Below the pieces are notes generated by a model. That model was not told the origin of the DNA. It ran no database searches and saw nothing but the letters and a program-made list of their open reading frames with translations. This document shows, piece after piece, positions 42,419 through 51,280 of a DNA stretch of 64,000 nucleotides. How positions within the stretch are numbered: the stretch's first letter is position 1; every line of letters begins with the position of its first letter. The translations under genes were made by a program, and so were the position numbers. Source of the DNA: DASWJZ01 sp038211615 (GTDB lineage Bacteria; Pseudomonadota; Alphaproteobacteria; Rhizobiales; Afifellaceae); assembly GCA_038211615.1 (NCBI GenBank), contig JBBQVL010000001.1:1-64000 (forward strand). Direction: 5' to 3'.

Positions 42419-43333
42419 ATGACAAGGGTCCGCACCGGTCAGATCATCAGCGTCTCAATCGCCGCGCTTCTCGCATGGCAGAGTCCGGCGTTCGCCCCCG
42501 ATTTCAACGTTCCGAAGATCCCCAAGGGGGGCATCAAGCTCCCCGAGTTCCACCTCCCCGAAATCCATGTGCCCGAGGTCCACGTCCCCGGTCACATCGA
42601 TGTCCCCAGTGTCCACGCACCGGAGATCCATGCTCCCGACGTGCACGTCGATGTTCCGAACCTTCATCTGCCGGAGCACTTGGATCTTGGAGGCATTCAT
42701 CTGCCGGAAGCTCATATTGAGGCTCCGCATCTGAACGCGGGCAATATCGACTCCCCGCACCTCAATTATGGACAGCTGCCCGGTGAGTCTCCGAGGCTGC
42801 CGGAGGGGAATTACCAGGCGCTGCCGAACAATGCGCTCCCGAACAACGCACCGCCGATCTACGACGCCGCCCACCTCCCGCTGGACACGCCGAATGCGCC
42901 TGCCCTCAATTATGGCGCCTTGCCAGCGGAGCCTGGAAACTACCAGGCGCTGCCAACCAACGCGCAGCACCTCTACGACAAGGTAGAGCTCCCAAAAGAG
43001 CCACTCCGATACGGATCGCTGGCACCGGAACTGCCGGATCGACCGCTAGCCGGCGTCGGGCACTATCAGCCGGTGCCGAAGCTCCCCGAACACCTACAGG
43101 GGCTGCCATCGCCGAAGGCGCTCGCCACAGGTGTTCCCGAGGTGGCGCCGGCTATACGGAAAGGCCTGAAAACCTCGACGAAGGTGGTGATCGGGGCGAC
43201 GGTGACGATGGTCGGCCTCACGGTGGTCGGAATATCGCTGCCGTCGGTCGTCAAGAAGATCACGGGCGATGATCTTCCCGACACCGGCAATGCGACCGTC
43301 GACTCCGCCGTGGACGCTCTCACACCTCCCTGA
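42419..43333 (+). CDS. H-x-P-E/D-x pentad-repeat protein with C-terminal membrane helix (copy 2)
   Basis: 304 residues, tandem paralogue of the gene at 41386-42348. It has the same plan: signal-like start (QIISVSIAALLAWQSPAFA), pentads (FHLPEIHVPEVHVPGHIDV), a linker with repeats of NYGALPAEPGNYQALP type, a membrane helix (KVVIGATVTMVGLTVVGISL) and the end VVKKITGDDLPDTGNA. The ends and pentads are much better conserved than the linker, which points to function in those two parts. The pair probably arose by tandem duplication. Confidence 0.7.
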   Translation: MTRVRTGQIISVSIAALLAWQSPAFAPDFNVPKIPKGGIKLPEFHLPEIHVPEVHVPGHIDVPSVHAPEIHAPDVHVDVPNLHLPEHLDLGGIHLPEAHIEAPHLNAGNIDSPHLNYGQLPGESPRLPEGNYQALPNNALPNNAPPIYDAAHLPLDTPNAPALNYGALPAEPGNYQALPTNAQHLYDKVELPKEPLRYGSLAPELPDRPLAGVGHYQPVPKLPEHLQGLPSPKALATGVPEVAPAIRKGLKTSTKVVIGATVTMVGLTVVGISLPSVVKKITGDDLPDTGNATVDSAVDALTPP

Positions 43334-43369
43334 TTGCCGAAGCGTGCAGCCGGGCCGGGCCCCGCCGCA

Positions 43370-44047
43370 CTAGTCGCATTTCTCGAACGTGCCCGGCACC
43401 AGGTTGCCGATAGGACATATGATGCCGCCCCACTGGTAGCCGATCTTGTTGCCCCGGTAGCGAATCTTGAACCAGACGTAGCCGTTCATCACCACACCCG
43501 ACGATTTGATCACGGTAATTTTCTCGCCTTCCGCAAGGCTCGCGACCCTCCTGGATTCCTGCGCAGGCCCGGAACGGACGACTCCACCCCAGGACTTTGC
43601 CGGGAAGCTGCCGGCGCTGGCAGCCGCATCGCCGTTGGTCGCCGGCTGATTGGGGGCGGGCGGAGTGTTGGCAGCAATGTTCATGCTGGTGGGAGGCGCG
43701 TTTGTTTGCGGTTGAGCGCCGTCGGTCGATGTCGTGACGCCATCCGGTATGGGCCAAACGCAGGTCACCGCGTCCACCCCGGGCAGCACTAGGCGAACGC
43801 TCTTCTGGTCCTGCGCAATCTCGACCGCGGTCTGCCCATAGACATAAGTCATCGGCTTCTGCGGAACTTGGGTCAGGGCGACTGTTCTGCCGTTGATGGG
43901 TCCCGCCGCGAGCGTAGTGGCATTAAGCGCCCGCAGTGAGAGGAAGCTCTCCTCGCCGCAATAGAACTGGCGTGAGCGCGCCTCCGCCTGGCCGGCGAGC
44001 GCCGCGAGGGCGATGGCGGCCAGCGTGCGCCAGATTGCTGTCTTCAT
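43370..44047 (-). CDS. Secreted protein with MliC-like N-terminal domain and SH3-like C-terminal domain
   Basis: 225 residues from ATG at 44047. After a signal peptide (LAAIALAALAGQAEA) comes a domain of about 75 residues, from RQFYCGEESFLSLRAL to VDAVTCVWP, with paired Cys as in the lysozyme-inhibitor (MliC/PliC) fold. A Pro/Asn/Thr-rich linker follows, then a bacterial SH3-type domain (WGGVVRSGPAQESRRVASL, EKITVIKSSGVVMNGYVWF, YRGNKIGYQWGGIICP). This pairing suggests a role at the cell wall, such as protection from host lysozyme (inference). Convergent with the pentad-repeat gene and downstream of 44094-45461 on the same strand. Confidence 0.65.
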   Translation of the reverse strand: MKTAIWRTLAAIALAALAGQAEARSRQFYCGEESFLSLRALNATTLAAGPINGRTVALTQVPQKPMTYVYGQTAVEIAQDQKSVRLVLPGVDAVTCVWPIPDGVTTSTDGAQPQTNAPPTSMNIAANTPPAPNQPATNGDAAASAGSFPAKSWGGVVRSGPAQESRRVASLAEGEKITVIKSSGVVMNGYVWFKIRYRGNKIGYQWGGIICPIGNLVPGTFEKCD

Positions 44048-44093
44048 TGCATGCCCAACCTTGCTGTCGTCGTCAAACCCGGCCCCGGTCGAC

Positions 44094-45461
44094 TCAATCG
44101 CCCTCGCCGCCAAACCCCGGGCTCGGCCGGGTGATCTCGAAGGTCGGCTGCCCTGGCGACGGCACCATCATCTCGATGCAGTTGCCCGGCCCATCGGTCA
44201 TCATCCAAAGATGCGTGGAAATCGTGTTCGCTTTGAAGGATTGGCCGCCATCGAGCTGCGCGTATTCGACCTGCGTGCCGTCCGATTGGATTTCGTTGAC
44301 GGTTCTGAGTTCGTTGGTGCGGTTGACGAACGTCACCCGGACGCTTTTCCCGCCGTCGGTTGATCGGGCCTTTGCAAGCTTCTTGCAGGTGTCTTCGCTG
44401 GTGGCTGGGCTCGCGGCAGGGCTCCCAGCCGTCCCCGCGTCATCCGCAAAGAGCGAGGTCGCGGGCATCAGCGATTGTGCACCATTATCGGCGGCCTGCG
44501 TTCCGCTGTCCGGCGGTGCCTGGGTTCCGCCGCTGGTCAAGGCCGGCGGCGACCCGGAGTACGACGCGCAGTCCCGAAGGAAGCTCGCAACAGGACCGGC
44601 AATTCCCCCAAGCGGAAGCGAAGTCGCGGCCTGACCTGCAACACTGTAGTTCACCGATGCGAGCCGCGGCAGCGCCTTCCACAGCGGATCGTTAGCCGGG
44701 ATTGCGAGGCCGGCGCCCTGCAGGCCTTCGCCGCTCGCATCCCGGACCACGACGCCGTCAATCGTGCGGTCGAGGCCTTGTGCGACGAAGCGAACTTTTG
44801 CCGGCGATTCCGCCTGCAGGCGAGACACCTCGGCGGACAGCACCACGCGGGGCGCTCCCCCCTCCGCCGCAGCACTACAGGCGGCGACCACCTGAATAGC
44901 GTCGGTTTCCGGTATGCCGTAAACGAGCTGAGACTCCGTTGCCGAAGGGTCGTCCGCGTTGTCGTATCGATTGTAGGACCAGACCAGCCCCGAGCCCGAG
45001 CCCGATCCACTCGGCGGCTGGGTGCCAGCGGCCGGCGCCTGTTGTCCGGAAGTAGTCTGCTGCGGCACCGCGTCTGGTTCGATCTGCTCCGGCGGCTGCG
45101 TGGTGTCGGAACTGCCCTGATATTCGGCCGCGACCTGCGGAGCACGTTGCTGCTCCTTCGGGGCGACGGTGAGGTGTTGAAATTTCTCGGCACGCACCGT
45201 GTAGTTTTGAAACGGCACCCTGTTGAGGGCAAAGAGCCACACCTGACCCTGTCGACTCTCGACCTCGATCGTCGCGCCAGGCTGAATCGATCCGACGTAG
45301 GTTGGCGAGCCGCCAGGAAGGGAGAGATAATAGTCGACCTTCCCGGTCATCGCGCTGGTTAGCCGCAGCTGGATCGGAACCTGGCTTGCGTCCTGTGCAA
45401 ACCCCGCGTCAGCCAGAAGCATCAGCGAAAGGGCGAAGATCGCCCCTGCAAAAGCCCGCAT
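44094..45461 (-). CDS. Secreted protein with two VHL-beta-like domains flanking a DPLW-type domain
   Basis: 455 residues from ATG at 45461 (ATG at 45476 is in frame). A signal peptide ends near GFAQ. The first domain reads PIQLRLTSAMTGKVDYYLSL, SIQPGATIEVESRQGQVWLFAL. After a Pro/Gln-rich linker, the middle domain has LVYGIPETDAIQVVAACS, RVVLSAEV and NDPLWKALPRL with LRDCASY, a pattern known from other Rhizobiales secreted proteins. The C-terminal domain (VRVTFVNRTNELRTVNEIQS, VEYAQLDGGQSF, STHLWMMTDGPGNCIEMMVP) is close to the eukaryotic VHL beta-domain, including the H-L-W motif. No enzyme site is evident. Its ligand may be a surface or extracellular protein. Confidence 0.72.
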   Translation of the reverse strand: MRAFAGAIFALSLMLLADAGFAQDASQVPIQLRLTSAMTGKVDYYLSLPGGSPTYVGSIQPGATIEVESRQGQVWLFALNRVPFQNYTVRAEKFQHLTVAPKEQQRAPQVAAEYQGSSDTTQPPEQIEPDAVPQQTTSGQQAPAAGTQPPSGSGSGSGLVWSYNRYDNADDPSATESQLVYGIPETDAIQVVAACSAAAEGGAPRVVLSAEVSRLQAESPAKVRFVAQGLDRTIDGVVVRDASGEGLQGAGLAIPANDPLWKALPRLASVNYSVAGQAATSLPLGGIAGPVASFLRDCASYSGSPPALTSGGTQAPPDSGTQAADNGAQSLMPATSLFADDAGTAGSPAASPATSEDTCKKLAKARSTDGGKSVRVTFVNRTNELRTVNEIQSDGTQVEYAQLDGGQSFKANTISTHLWMMTDGPGNCIEMMVPSPGQPTFEITRPSPGFGGEGD

Positions 45462-45770
45462 TTCACGTGCCCCCATCGCCTCTCAGGCGGGCGTTGCCGA
45501 ACATCACCCGAAGTCGCCCTGCCCCAGGATGAAGCGATAGCCTCGTCTCATGAAGCCAAACGTCAAATCCGCCGCGTGAAACCACGGCATATATGGTTTC
45601 CATATGCTGCCACAACGCTACATGGGAGCCTTCTGACGCGTCAATAGAAGCGCCTCAAGGCGCCGCGCACAGACCTGAGAGCCGATTGATTCAGCCCGAT
45701 ATTTGACCTAAGCCTTGACGTCGCAGTGAAACGCATGGGTCTTGCGCCAGCGGAGTGATGGGGGGGTGTC

Positions 45771-46115
45771 GTGTCTTTCGGCGTAATGTCGGCCCGTCTC
45801 GTCGCGGGATTGCTCAGCATCGCGGCTGGAATCGCGACCGCCGCTCCGGCGGTGGCTGCATATCCGAAACGAACCTTCTATTGTGGCGACGGGGATGGCC
45901 GCCTGATCGTCACGGTTCTCAGTCAGCAGCAGATCAAGGTCTCCGTGCATCTCGGCGGGGACGATGGCGACTTCACAATGACGATGAACAAGCAGGGCGC
46001 CGGCTATCAGTTTGTCGATGGCGAGTACGTCGTTAAGATCACCAACGCGCAGGACTCGCTCACCTACACCGCGCCGGACTACGGAACGACCAGTTGCAAG
46101 TGGAGTGGTCACTAA
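45771..46115 (+). CDS. Small secreted MliC-like protein
   Basis: 114 residues. GTG start at 45771, preceded by GGGGGG; ATG at 45786 is in frame. Signal peptide (LVAGLLSIAAGIATAAPAVAA), then a single domain from RTFYCGDGDGRLIVTVL to TSCKWSGH. The Cys pair at the two ends and the beta-rich middle are the same arrangement as the N-terminal domain of the protein at 43370-44047. MliC/PliC proteins inhibit C-type lysozyme. The resemblance is by pattern and the conserved inhibitory loop is not obvious. Confidence 0.6.
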   Translation: MSFGVMSARLVAGLLSIAAGIATAAPAVAAYPKRTFYCGDGDGRLIVTVLSQQQIKVSVHLGGDDGDFTMTMNKQGAGYQFVDGEYVVKITNAQDSLTYTAPDYGTTSCKWSGH

Positions 46116-46268
46116 AGCGCGGCGTGGACTCTAACACGCAGCCAAAGCCGGATCGATGCAAGCTGTACCAAGGCAAGGTGGTTAGCGGCGAGCTCGTTGT
46201 AGCGCGTTGCCACGCGACTGCGGCCACACGGGTTCGGCTCGATTCTCGCGCTAAGTTATTGATTGTGT

Positions 46269-46317
46269 TGGTTGAGCCGAGCGGCATCGAACCGCTGACA
46301 TCGTGAATGCCATTCAC
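46269..46317 (-). pseudogene. 3' fragment of tRNA-Ala(GGC)
   Basis: Read leftward, it gives the anticodon arm (stem TGTGA/TCACG around loop ATGGCAT, anticodon GGC), variable GATGTC, T arm AGCGG-TTCGATG-CCGCT, acceptor strand CGGCTCA and ACCA. This matches the 3' two thirds of rhizobial tRNA-Ala with a few changes. The D arm and 5' acceptor strand are absent on the far side. A 3' tRNA piece beside recombinase genes is the usual trace of integration into a tRNA gene (attachment-site copy). The surrounding 46116-46461 stretch otherwise holds nothing recognised. Confidence 0.65.
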
Positions 46318-46461
46318 AGGGTTGTCGCGCCATTTGTCGAGCACATCAGGGTATGCCGTGACGTGACGTAACCAAGTAGGCTCGATAGCTCGTAACATCT
46401 GGGTTGACAGCGGCTATTTGTGACAAAGTAGCGTTGGGCTTAAACCTTGAAGTGACAGGTT

Positions 46462-47019
46462 TTGGCCCGCATCGGTTATGCCCGTGTCAGTACGACTGAC
46501 CAGGATCTCGACACCCAGCTCGAGCGACTCCAAGCCGACGGCTGCGAGGTAATTCGCGCTGAGAAAGTTTCGGGAGCCACTCGCGACGGACGCACCGAAC
46601 TCCAGACTATTCTCGACTTCCTTCGGCTTGGCGACGAACTCATTGTAACTCGCGTGGACCGATTAGGCCGCGATACCCGCGATGTACTCAACATCGTATA
46701 TGACTGCGATCGACGGCTGGCATTCGTCACCGTTCTGGAGCCACCCGTTTCCACTCGTGGGGAGGTTGGCCGTATCGTCATGACAGTGCTAGGCATGGTG
46801 GCGCAAATGGAGCGGCGATTTATTAAGAACCGTCAGCGCAAAGGTATCGAGAAGGCGAAGGGTGAGGGCGCTTATTGAGGTGGGGTGCGCCGCATTGATC
46901 GAGCAGAAGTCGCGCGCATGCATGCAGCCGGGATGGGCGCCTCAGCCATCTCAAATGCGCTTGGCTGCTCCAGGATGCAGATCTATCGGATATTGAGCCA
47001 TTACTCGGAGGATCCCTGA
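46462..47019 (+). pseudogene. Serine recombinase (resolvase/invertase type) with internal stop
   Basis: TTG start. The resolvase domain is intact: RIGYARVSTTDQDLDTQLERL with the catalytic Ser, KVSGATRDGR, VTRVDRLGRDTRDVLNIV and IVMTVLGMVAQMERRFI. The frame meets TGA at 46876-46878 directly after KAKGEGAY. The same frame then continues with the normal C-terminal HTH (VARMHAAGMGASAISNALGC, IYRILSHY) to a stop at 47017-47019. A single nonsense change has therefore cut off the DNA-binding end. Without it the protein is unlikely to act at its site. It sits next to the tRNA-Ala fragment. Confidence 0.8.
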
Positions 47020-47421
47020 CTTTCGGGCTCATGCCCGAGGTCATTTAGATTCAATCCTATCCGACGACGGCGATCTCTGCCGATGTCTGCGGACCAGAGG
47101 AAGACGCTTTCGCCTCGGCTACAATCGAGCAGTGGCTTCGGATGGGTAGACCGGCAGACGATCTTCGGCGGTCCGACAGGCGGTAGGGAAGCGATCCGTC
47201 CCCAGCGCTTGATGTGGAGATGTCGCGCGGGCACTACGATATCGAAACCCGCGGTGCCGCGTCGGCGCTTTGACGCCCGCGGGCAGAGCGATTCCGAGGC
47301 CATCAATCTGCTGAGGAATGGGAGCGCGAGTGCGTTCTCCGGCATCCTTCTCGAGACAATCAACCAGCTTCCCAGGTCCTGGAAGTACTCAGCGGGCAAT
47401 TACCGTGATTGAATGGCGGTG
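47020..47421. other. 402-base gap between recombinase remnant and diguanylate cyclase
   Basis: Open frames exist on both strands (for example 47083-47412 and 47001-47399) but none shows a family pattern, ribosome site or consistent codon use. Probably decayed DNA of the integrated element. Confidence 0.4.
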
Positions 47422-48351
47422 TTAGGCGGCCGCCGTGGACGTCTGGAACTTGAAGTCGAACGTCCGCCAACGATTACGACCGTCGTTCTTCGCAGCATAG
47501 AGAGCCACGTCGGCATTCCTGATCAGGGCTTCGCTATCCGATCCAGCGTCCGATGCGAAGGCAATGCCCACTGAAGTGGATATCGCTACCTGCTTGCGTC
47601 CGATGAACATCGGTTGTGATAGTCGCTGCACCACAGCGTTCGCTACAGCGATGGCGGCTGTCGGCTGTAGCGCGACGGGCTGGACAATCGCGAATTCATC
47701 GCCTCCGAGCCGCGCAATATTGTCTGTACCGCCCAAGAGACCCGTTAGGGCATTGGCGGTCTGCACCAGAACATTGTCTCCGGCACCGTGACCAAGGCCG
47801 TCGTTCACGGCCTTGAACCCGTCGAGGTCGATCATGAGGAGAGCCGCCGAGCGGCCTGGCCCTGCCCGTTCGTTCACAGCCGATTCAAGCTGCCGCCGGA
47901 AAAGAGACCGGTTCGCCAAACCTGTCAAATGATCGTGCTCGGCGTTGTAGCGGATCACAGCTTCCGCCCGGCGGAAGTCACTGATATCGGTGATGCATCC
48001 GACGAGCAGTGGCTCGCCTCCTGACAGGAGGAGACGTGACTTGCGAGTCACGATAGTTCGGTGCTCCCCGGCAGCGTCGGTGAACGGCTCTTCATTTTCG
48101 TTGATTGCACCGTCCTGCAGAACGCGCCGATCATTCCCCTGGAAGATTTCAGCCTGCTCCTTCGGAACAAAATCATCATCGCGCTTTCCAACGAGGTCCT
48201 CGAATTTCCGCCCCATGAACTGGCACATGGCGTCGTTGACGATGAGGAAACGGCTCTCCGCGTCTTTTACGAAGATGGGGTGCGGGACGGCGTCGATGAT
48301 CCCGCGCAGCGTTTCGACATCCGATGGAAATGACGCATGACGACCTAACAT
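47422..48351 (-). CDS. PAS-GGDEF diguanylate cyclase
   Basis: 309 residues. PAS domain at about 10-125 (LRGIIDAVPHPIFVKDAESR, FLIVNDAMCQFMGR, ending in a PAC-like VGCITDISDFRRAEAVI). GGDEF domain at about 135-300, with HDHLTGLANRSLFRRQLESA, LMIDLDGFKAVNDGLGHGAG, active site ARLGGDEFAIV and VGIAFA. It makes cyclic di-GMP from GTP. No RxxD inhibitory site is seen five residues before GGDEF, so product inhibition may be weak. No membrane helix; the PAS domain probably binds a small cofactor. Often linked to control of exopolysaccharide and pili, both present in this window. Confidence 0.9.
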   Translation of the reverse strand: MLGRHASFPSDVETLRGIIDAVPHPIFVKDAESRFLIVNDAMCQFMGRKFEDLVGKRDDDFVPKEQAEIFQGNDRRVLQDGAINENEEPFTDAAGEHRTIVTRKSRLLLSGGEPLLVGCITDISDFRRAEAVIRYNAEHDHLTGLANRSLFRRQLESAVNERAGPGRSAALLMIDLDGFKAVNDGLGHGAGDNVLVQTANALTGLLGGTDNIARLGGDEFAIVQPVALQPTAAIAVANAVVQRLSQPMFIGRKQVAISTSVGIAFASDAGSDSEALIRNADVALYAAKNDGRNRWRTFDFKFQTSTAAA

Positions 48352-48544
48352 GGGTCTGAAAACCCCTCTGGGATCTCCAGAGGTGCCACTGCTATCCCCT
48401 CATCCGCGTCAATACCGCCAGCCGGGTTTGATTAAATTGTTCACGAACTGGCGAAATCAAAACTCTTGGGCCTCAGGTACCGCTGCGACCGAACGGCAAA
48501 CGTGATATGCAGTTTGATCAGGCTAAGTGTCTGATCCAAAACAT

Positions 48545-49223
48545 GAAATGATCTGTCGCCTATTATCGTGTCTCGACCCAGCGTCAGGCCGATCGGGGCT
48601 CGGGATCGGGGCTCAGCGGGCGGCTGTCGCCCGGTTCGCTGAAGCCGAGGGGATGACCCTCATCACCGAATACGTCGAGGTGGAGACCGGCAAAGATTCC
48701 GACGCACTCGATCGTCGCCCACAGCTCGCAGCAGCCCTCGCCGAGGGGCGATCATCGAAATGCCCGGTCGTTGTCGCCAAGCTCGATCGACTATCCCGCG
48801 ATGTGGCTTTTATCTCAGGACTGATGGCCCAGCGGGTGCTCTTCATCGTGGCCGAGCTTGGCGTCGACGCCCATCCCTTCACGGCTCCACCTTTACGCAG
48901 CGCTCGCCGAGAAGGAGCGCCGGCTGATTGGCGAACGCACGCGGGCTGCTCTCGCCCAGTGGAAGGCCCAAGGGAAGCAACCCGGAAACCGCCGCAACGC
49001 CGGCCAGAAGGCTGCGCTCAGCAGACAGGCTCAGATTGTCGAGGCGGATCGCTTTGCCGCGGGATTGCTTCCGATCGTCCGAGCCATCCAGGCAACCGGC
49101 AGTATCACCCTCGCTGAAATCGCGATTGCAATGAATGTTCGGGGCATCAAATCGGTGCGCGGCGGCGGCTGGCATGTATCCGCCGTGCAAAACCTTATCG
49201 CGAGGGCTGACTCCCTTTCATAG
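48545..49223 (+). pseudogene. Serine recombinase remnant with at least two frameshifts
   Basis: Three frames together spell one site-specific recombinase. VAYYRVSTQRQ (about 48558-48592) carries the catalytic Ser. A second frame gives GIGAQRAAVARFAEAEGMTL, VVVAKLDRLSRDVAFISGLM and IVAELGVDAHPF (to about 48880). A third gives LHLYAALAEKERRLIGERTR and the C-terminal HTH with ITLAEIAIAMNVRGIKSVRG up to 49223. Frames switch near 48600 and 48880. The gene cannot give a working protein. Together with the remnant at 46462-47019 it marks old mobile DNA. Confidence 0.8.
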
Positions 49224-49262
49224 ACGGGGAACAAATCGCGGGCCAGGTGGAGCCACCCGTAT

Positions 49263-50237
49263 CTACTGCTGGGGTAGGCTCGAGGTGAATGTCCCGTTGG
49301 ACGAATTCCCTGCGACGACGTTGCCCCCCTGCGAGATGATCTGGGCGCCGAGGGCCACCGCAAGGCCGTCTTTGTTGCCGGTCACGGTCGAATCGCGCAT
49401 CCGAACCGTGACGTTGACCCCCGACGCCACCAACCCCCGCGCTGCGTTATCGCTCAACGTCGATCCTTCGACTTCAACAGTGGTTGCTCCGTCGCCTCCA
49501 TCGAACGCTACGAGGCCGTTGGCTGCGCTGCCGAAGATCAAGCTGTTGCGCACGACGACGCTGATGGTGCCAGTGGTCGCCCTGCCGTCGACGCGGAGGC
49601 CAGTCAAGTTGCCCTCGACACGAACGTTGTCGAGCACCATGCTCCCGGTGCCTTCCCCGGCTGGAGTGATCTCAATTCCCAAGCCGGCCCCACTGATTGC
49701 GTCGGCCGGACGGGAGATTATTGTGTCGGATACATAGAGTTCGGAGCGTCCGTTAGGCCGGAAGGCGACGCCCCGACCGCCACCGCCGGGCACGAGCACG
49801 CAGTCTTCCACATGCAAGGATCCATCGCCGACGGCGGCTATGCTACCCGCTCCGTTGTCGATTACAAAGCCACGGATTCGGATTACCGCCGAACTGCCGA
49901 CGTTCGCGACGATCGCGGCCCTTCCTCCTCCAGGGATTGGCACCGAGTCGTTCCCGATGGACGCCAGTCCGACATCGGCGATGATGTTGACAGAAATGTC
50001 CGGAACCGTGAAAGCCCGATAGCTTCCGATGGCGACGTGGATCGTTCCGCCGGGATCGGTCTTCGACAGCGCCGCATTAGTGCCGCCTATCTCCCGGCAC
50101 GGGCTCTCCGGCGTGCGACAGTCGTTGCTGTTGCTACCGGCTCCGGAAACGAAGGTCGCTGGCGCGGCTCGAGCGGGGCCACTAGCGCCGAGCAGCGGAA
50201 GAAGGCATGCAAGCGCGGCAAGAGATGCAGTCTGCAT
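49263..50237 (-). CDS. Secreted right-handed beta-helix protein
   Basis: 324 residues with signal peptide (LAALACLLPLLGASGPARA). The mature start, ATFVSGAGSNSNDCRTPESP with CREIGG, is the opening common to a rhizobial family of beta-helix proteins. The rest is a series of short strands of 20-25 residues (IRIRGFVIDNGAGSI, VVVRNSLIFGSAANGLVAFD, VRMRDSTVTGNKDGLAV), characteristic of parallel beta-helix repeats (PbH1). No pectinase or lyase catalytic set is seen. Related in plan to the protein at 58698-59633. Confidence 0.8.
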   Translation of the reverse strand: MQTASLAALACLLPLLGASGPARAAPATFVSGAGSNSNDCRTPESPCREIGGTNAALSKTDPGGTIHVAIGSYRAFTVPDISVNIIADVGLASIGNDSVPIPGGGRAAIVANVGSSAVIRIRGFVIDNGAGSIAAVGDGSLHVEDCVLVPGGGGRGVAFRPNGRSELYVSDTIISRPADAISGAGLGIEITPAGEGTGSMVLDNVRVEGNLTGLRVDGRATTGTISVVVRNSLIFGSAANGLVAFDGGDGATTVEVEGSTLSDNAARGLVASGVNVTVRMRDSTVTGNKDGLAVALGAQIISQGGNVVAGNSSNGTFTSSLPQQ

Positions 50238-50419
50238 GAAGAAGGCCCTCAGCCGATAGCCCCCGGATGAACCGGTATCGGAGCTTCAGATTGGGCCATT
50301 TGGGCCTTTACAGCAAGGCTGAGCGCTGACGCCGGCAATGCTCGCCGTAGCACATCCACTCGCTCCTGTGGGCTAATCTCAGCCCCGATCGCCAAGGGCG
50401 CCCAAAACGGGAAGGTGAC

Positions 50420-51055
50420 TCAGCTGCTGCGAAGATTCTTGACCCTGTCTCGAAACTCTTCCTGTGCTTCAGGGTCATCGGGTCCCCAGCGGCGCGCCGC
50501 GAAATCAAGGGCGGTCATTTGTCCCTTGCGCCTCCGCAGTCTGCCGAAGTGCTTGGCCCAAAGCGCCTGGATGCGCTCGACATCCTGTGCCGCGAACCAG
50601 ACGGACGAGCTTCCTTTTTGCTGCTGCGCCTTCGGCGCCCTTGGCATCCCCCTTTTTCCAGAGGTGGTCTCGGATGATCTGCCCTCTGCGTAGCGGTGGA
50701 GCCAATCAACGACTTGACGCGGCGCGCCGTAGGATCGAAGCTCCTCAACCAGCGGGCCGAAGGTAGCAGCCCGTCGGTCCACTTCGCGCCGCTGCCTCTC
50801 GTCCCGTTCGCGTCGCCGCCGTTCGGCGTAGGCACGGACAAGGTCTGCAGGCGACCTGGTATCTGCAGCCGCAGCCTCCAACTCCTTATCCAGGACGAAA
50901 TTCAGCCAAGCGAGCATCTCAGAGTCGCCCTGCTCGGTTCTGTCCGCCCAATCAGGCAGTTCGGTGGGAGATACAAGCGACCACTGCGACGAATGAGTTC
51001 GATATTCCTTAAATTTTCGCCGCCGGCGCTTCGCTTTGACCGGTGTAGTTTTCAC
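50420..51055 (-). CDS. Hypothetical basic/acidic helical protein
   Basis: 211 residues, GTG start with GAGG just upstream. Lys/Arg-rich N-terminus (KAKRRRRKFKEYRTH), a central helical part (MLAWLNFVLDKELEAAAADT) and a long Arg/Glu stretch (YAERRRRERDERQRREVDRR) suggesting a charged helix. I do not recognise the family. A decayed copy of its first third lies at 61111-61313 with stop codons, so the gene or an element carrying it was once duplicated here. Confidence 0.6.
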   Translation of the reverse strand: MKTTPVKAKRRRRKFKEYRTHSSQWSLVSPTELPDWADRTEQGDSEMLAWLNFVLDKELEAAAADTRSPADLVRAYAERRRRERDERQRREVDRRAATFGPLVEELRSYGAPRQVVDWLHRYAEGRSSETTSGKRGMPRAPKAQQQKGSSSVWFAAQDVERIQALWAKHFGRLRRRKGQMTALDFAARRWGPDDPEAQEEFRDRVKNLRSS

Positions 51056-51280
51056 GGGCCTCGTGCTTGTCCTCTTTCAGCCGCCGGCCGGGATTCATCG
51101 AGTGGGGGTCGGCGGATGTGAAAAGCAGGATAGCGTTTCGCTGCTTTCACGCCAGCAATAGCAGTCGCTCTCCTCCTGTGGACATCAGACGAAAGTCCAG
51201 CGCACCCTATCCCCCTACCATCGAGTGCACCACCGATGAGGTAGGCGTGCAGCTCGCCACCTGACGCTACAGCATCTGCC

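Noticed and set aside
46094..46306. Small frame ending SGIEPLTS
   Set aside because: Well-known type of false gene made by antisense reading of a tRNA 3' end; here it led to the tRNA-Ala fragment.
47083..47412. Rightward frame of 109 codons
   Set aside because: No ribosome site, no recognisable sequence, overlapped by an equally long frame on the other strand.
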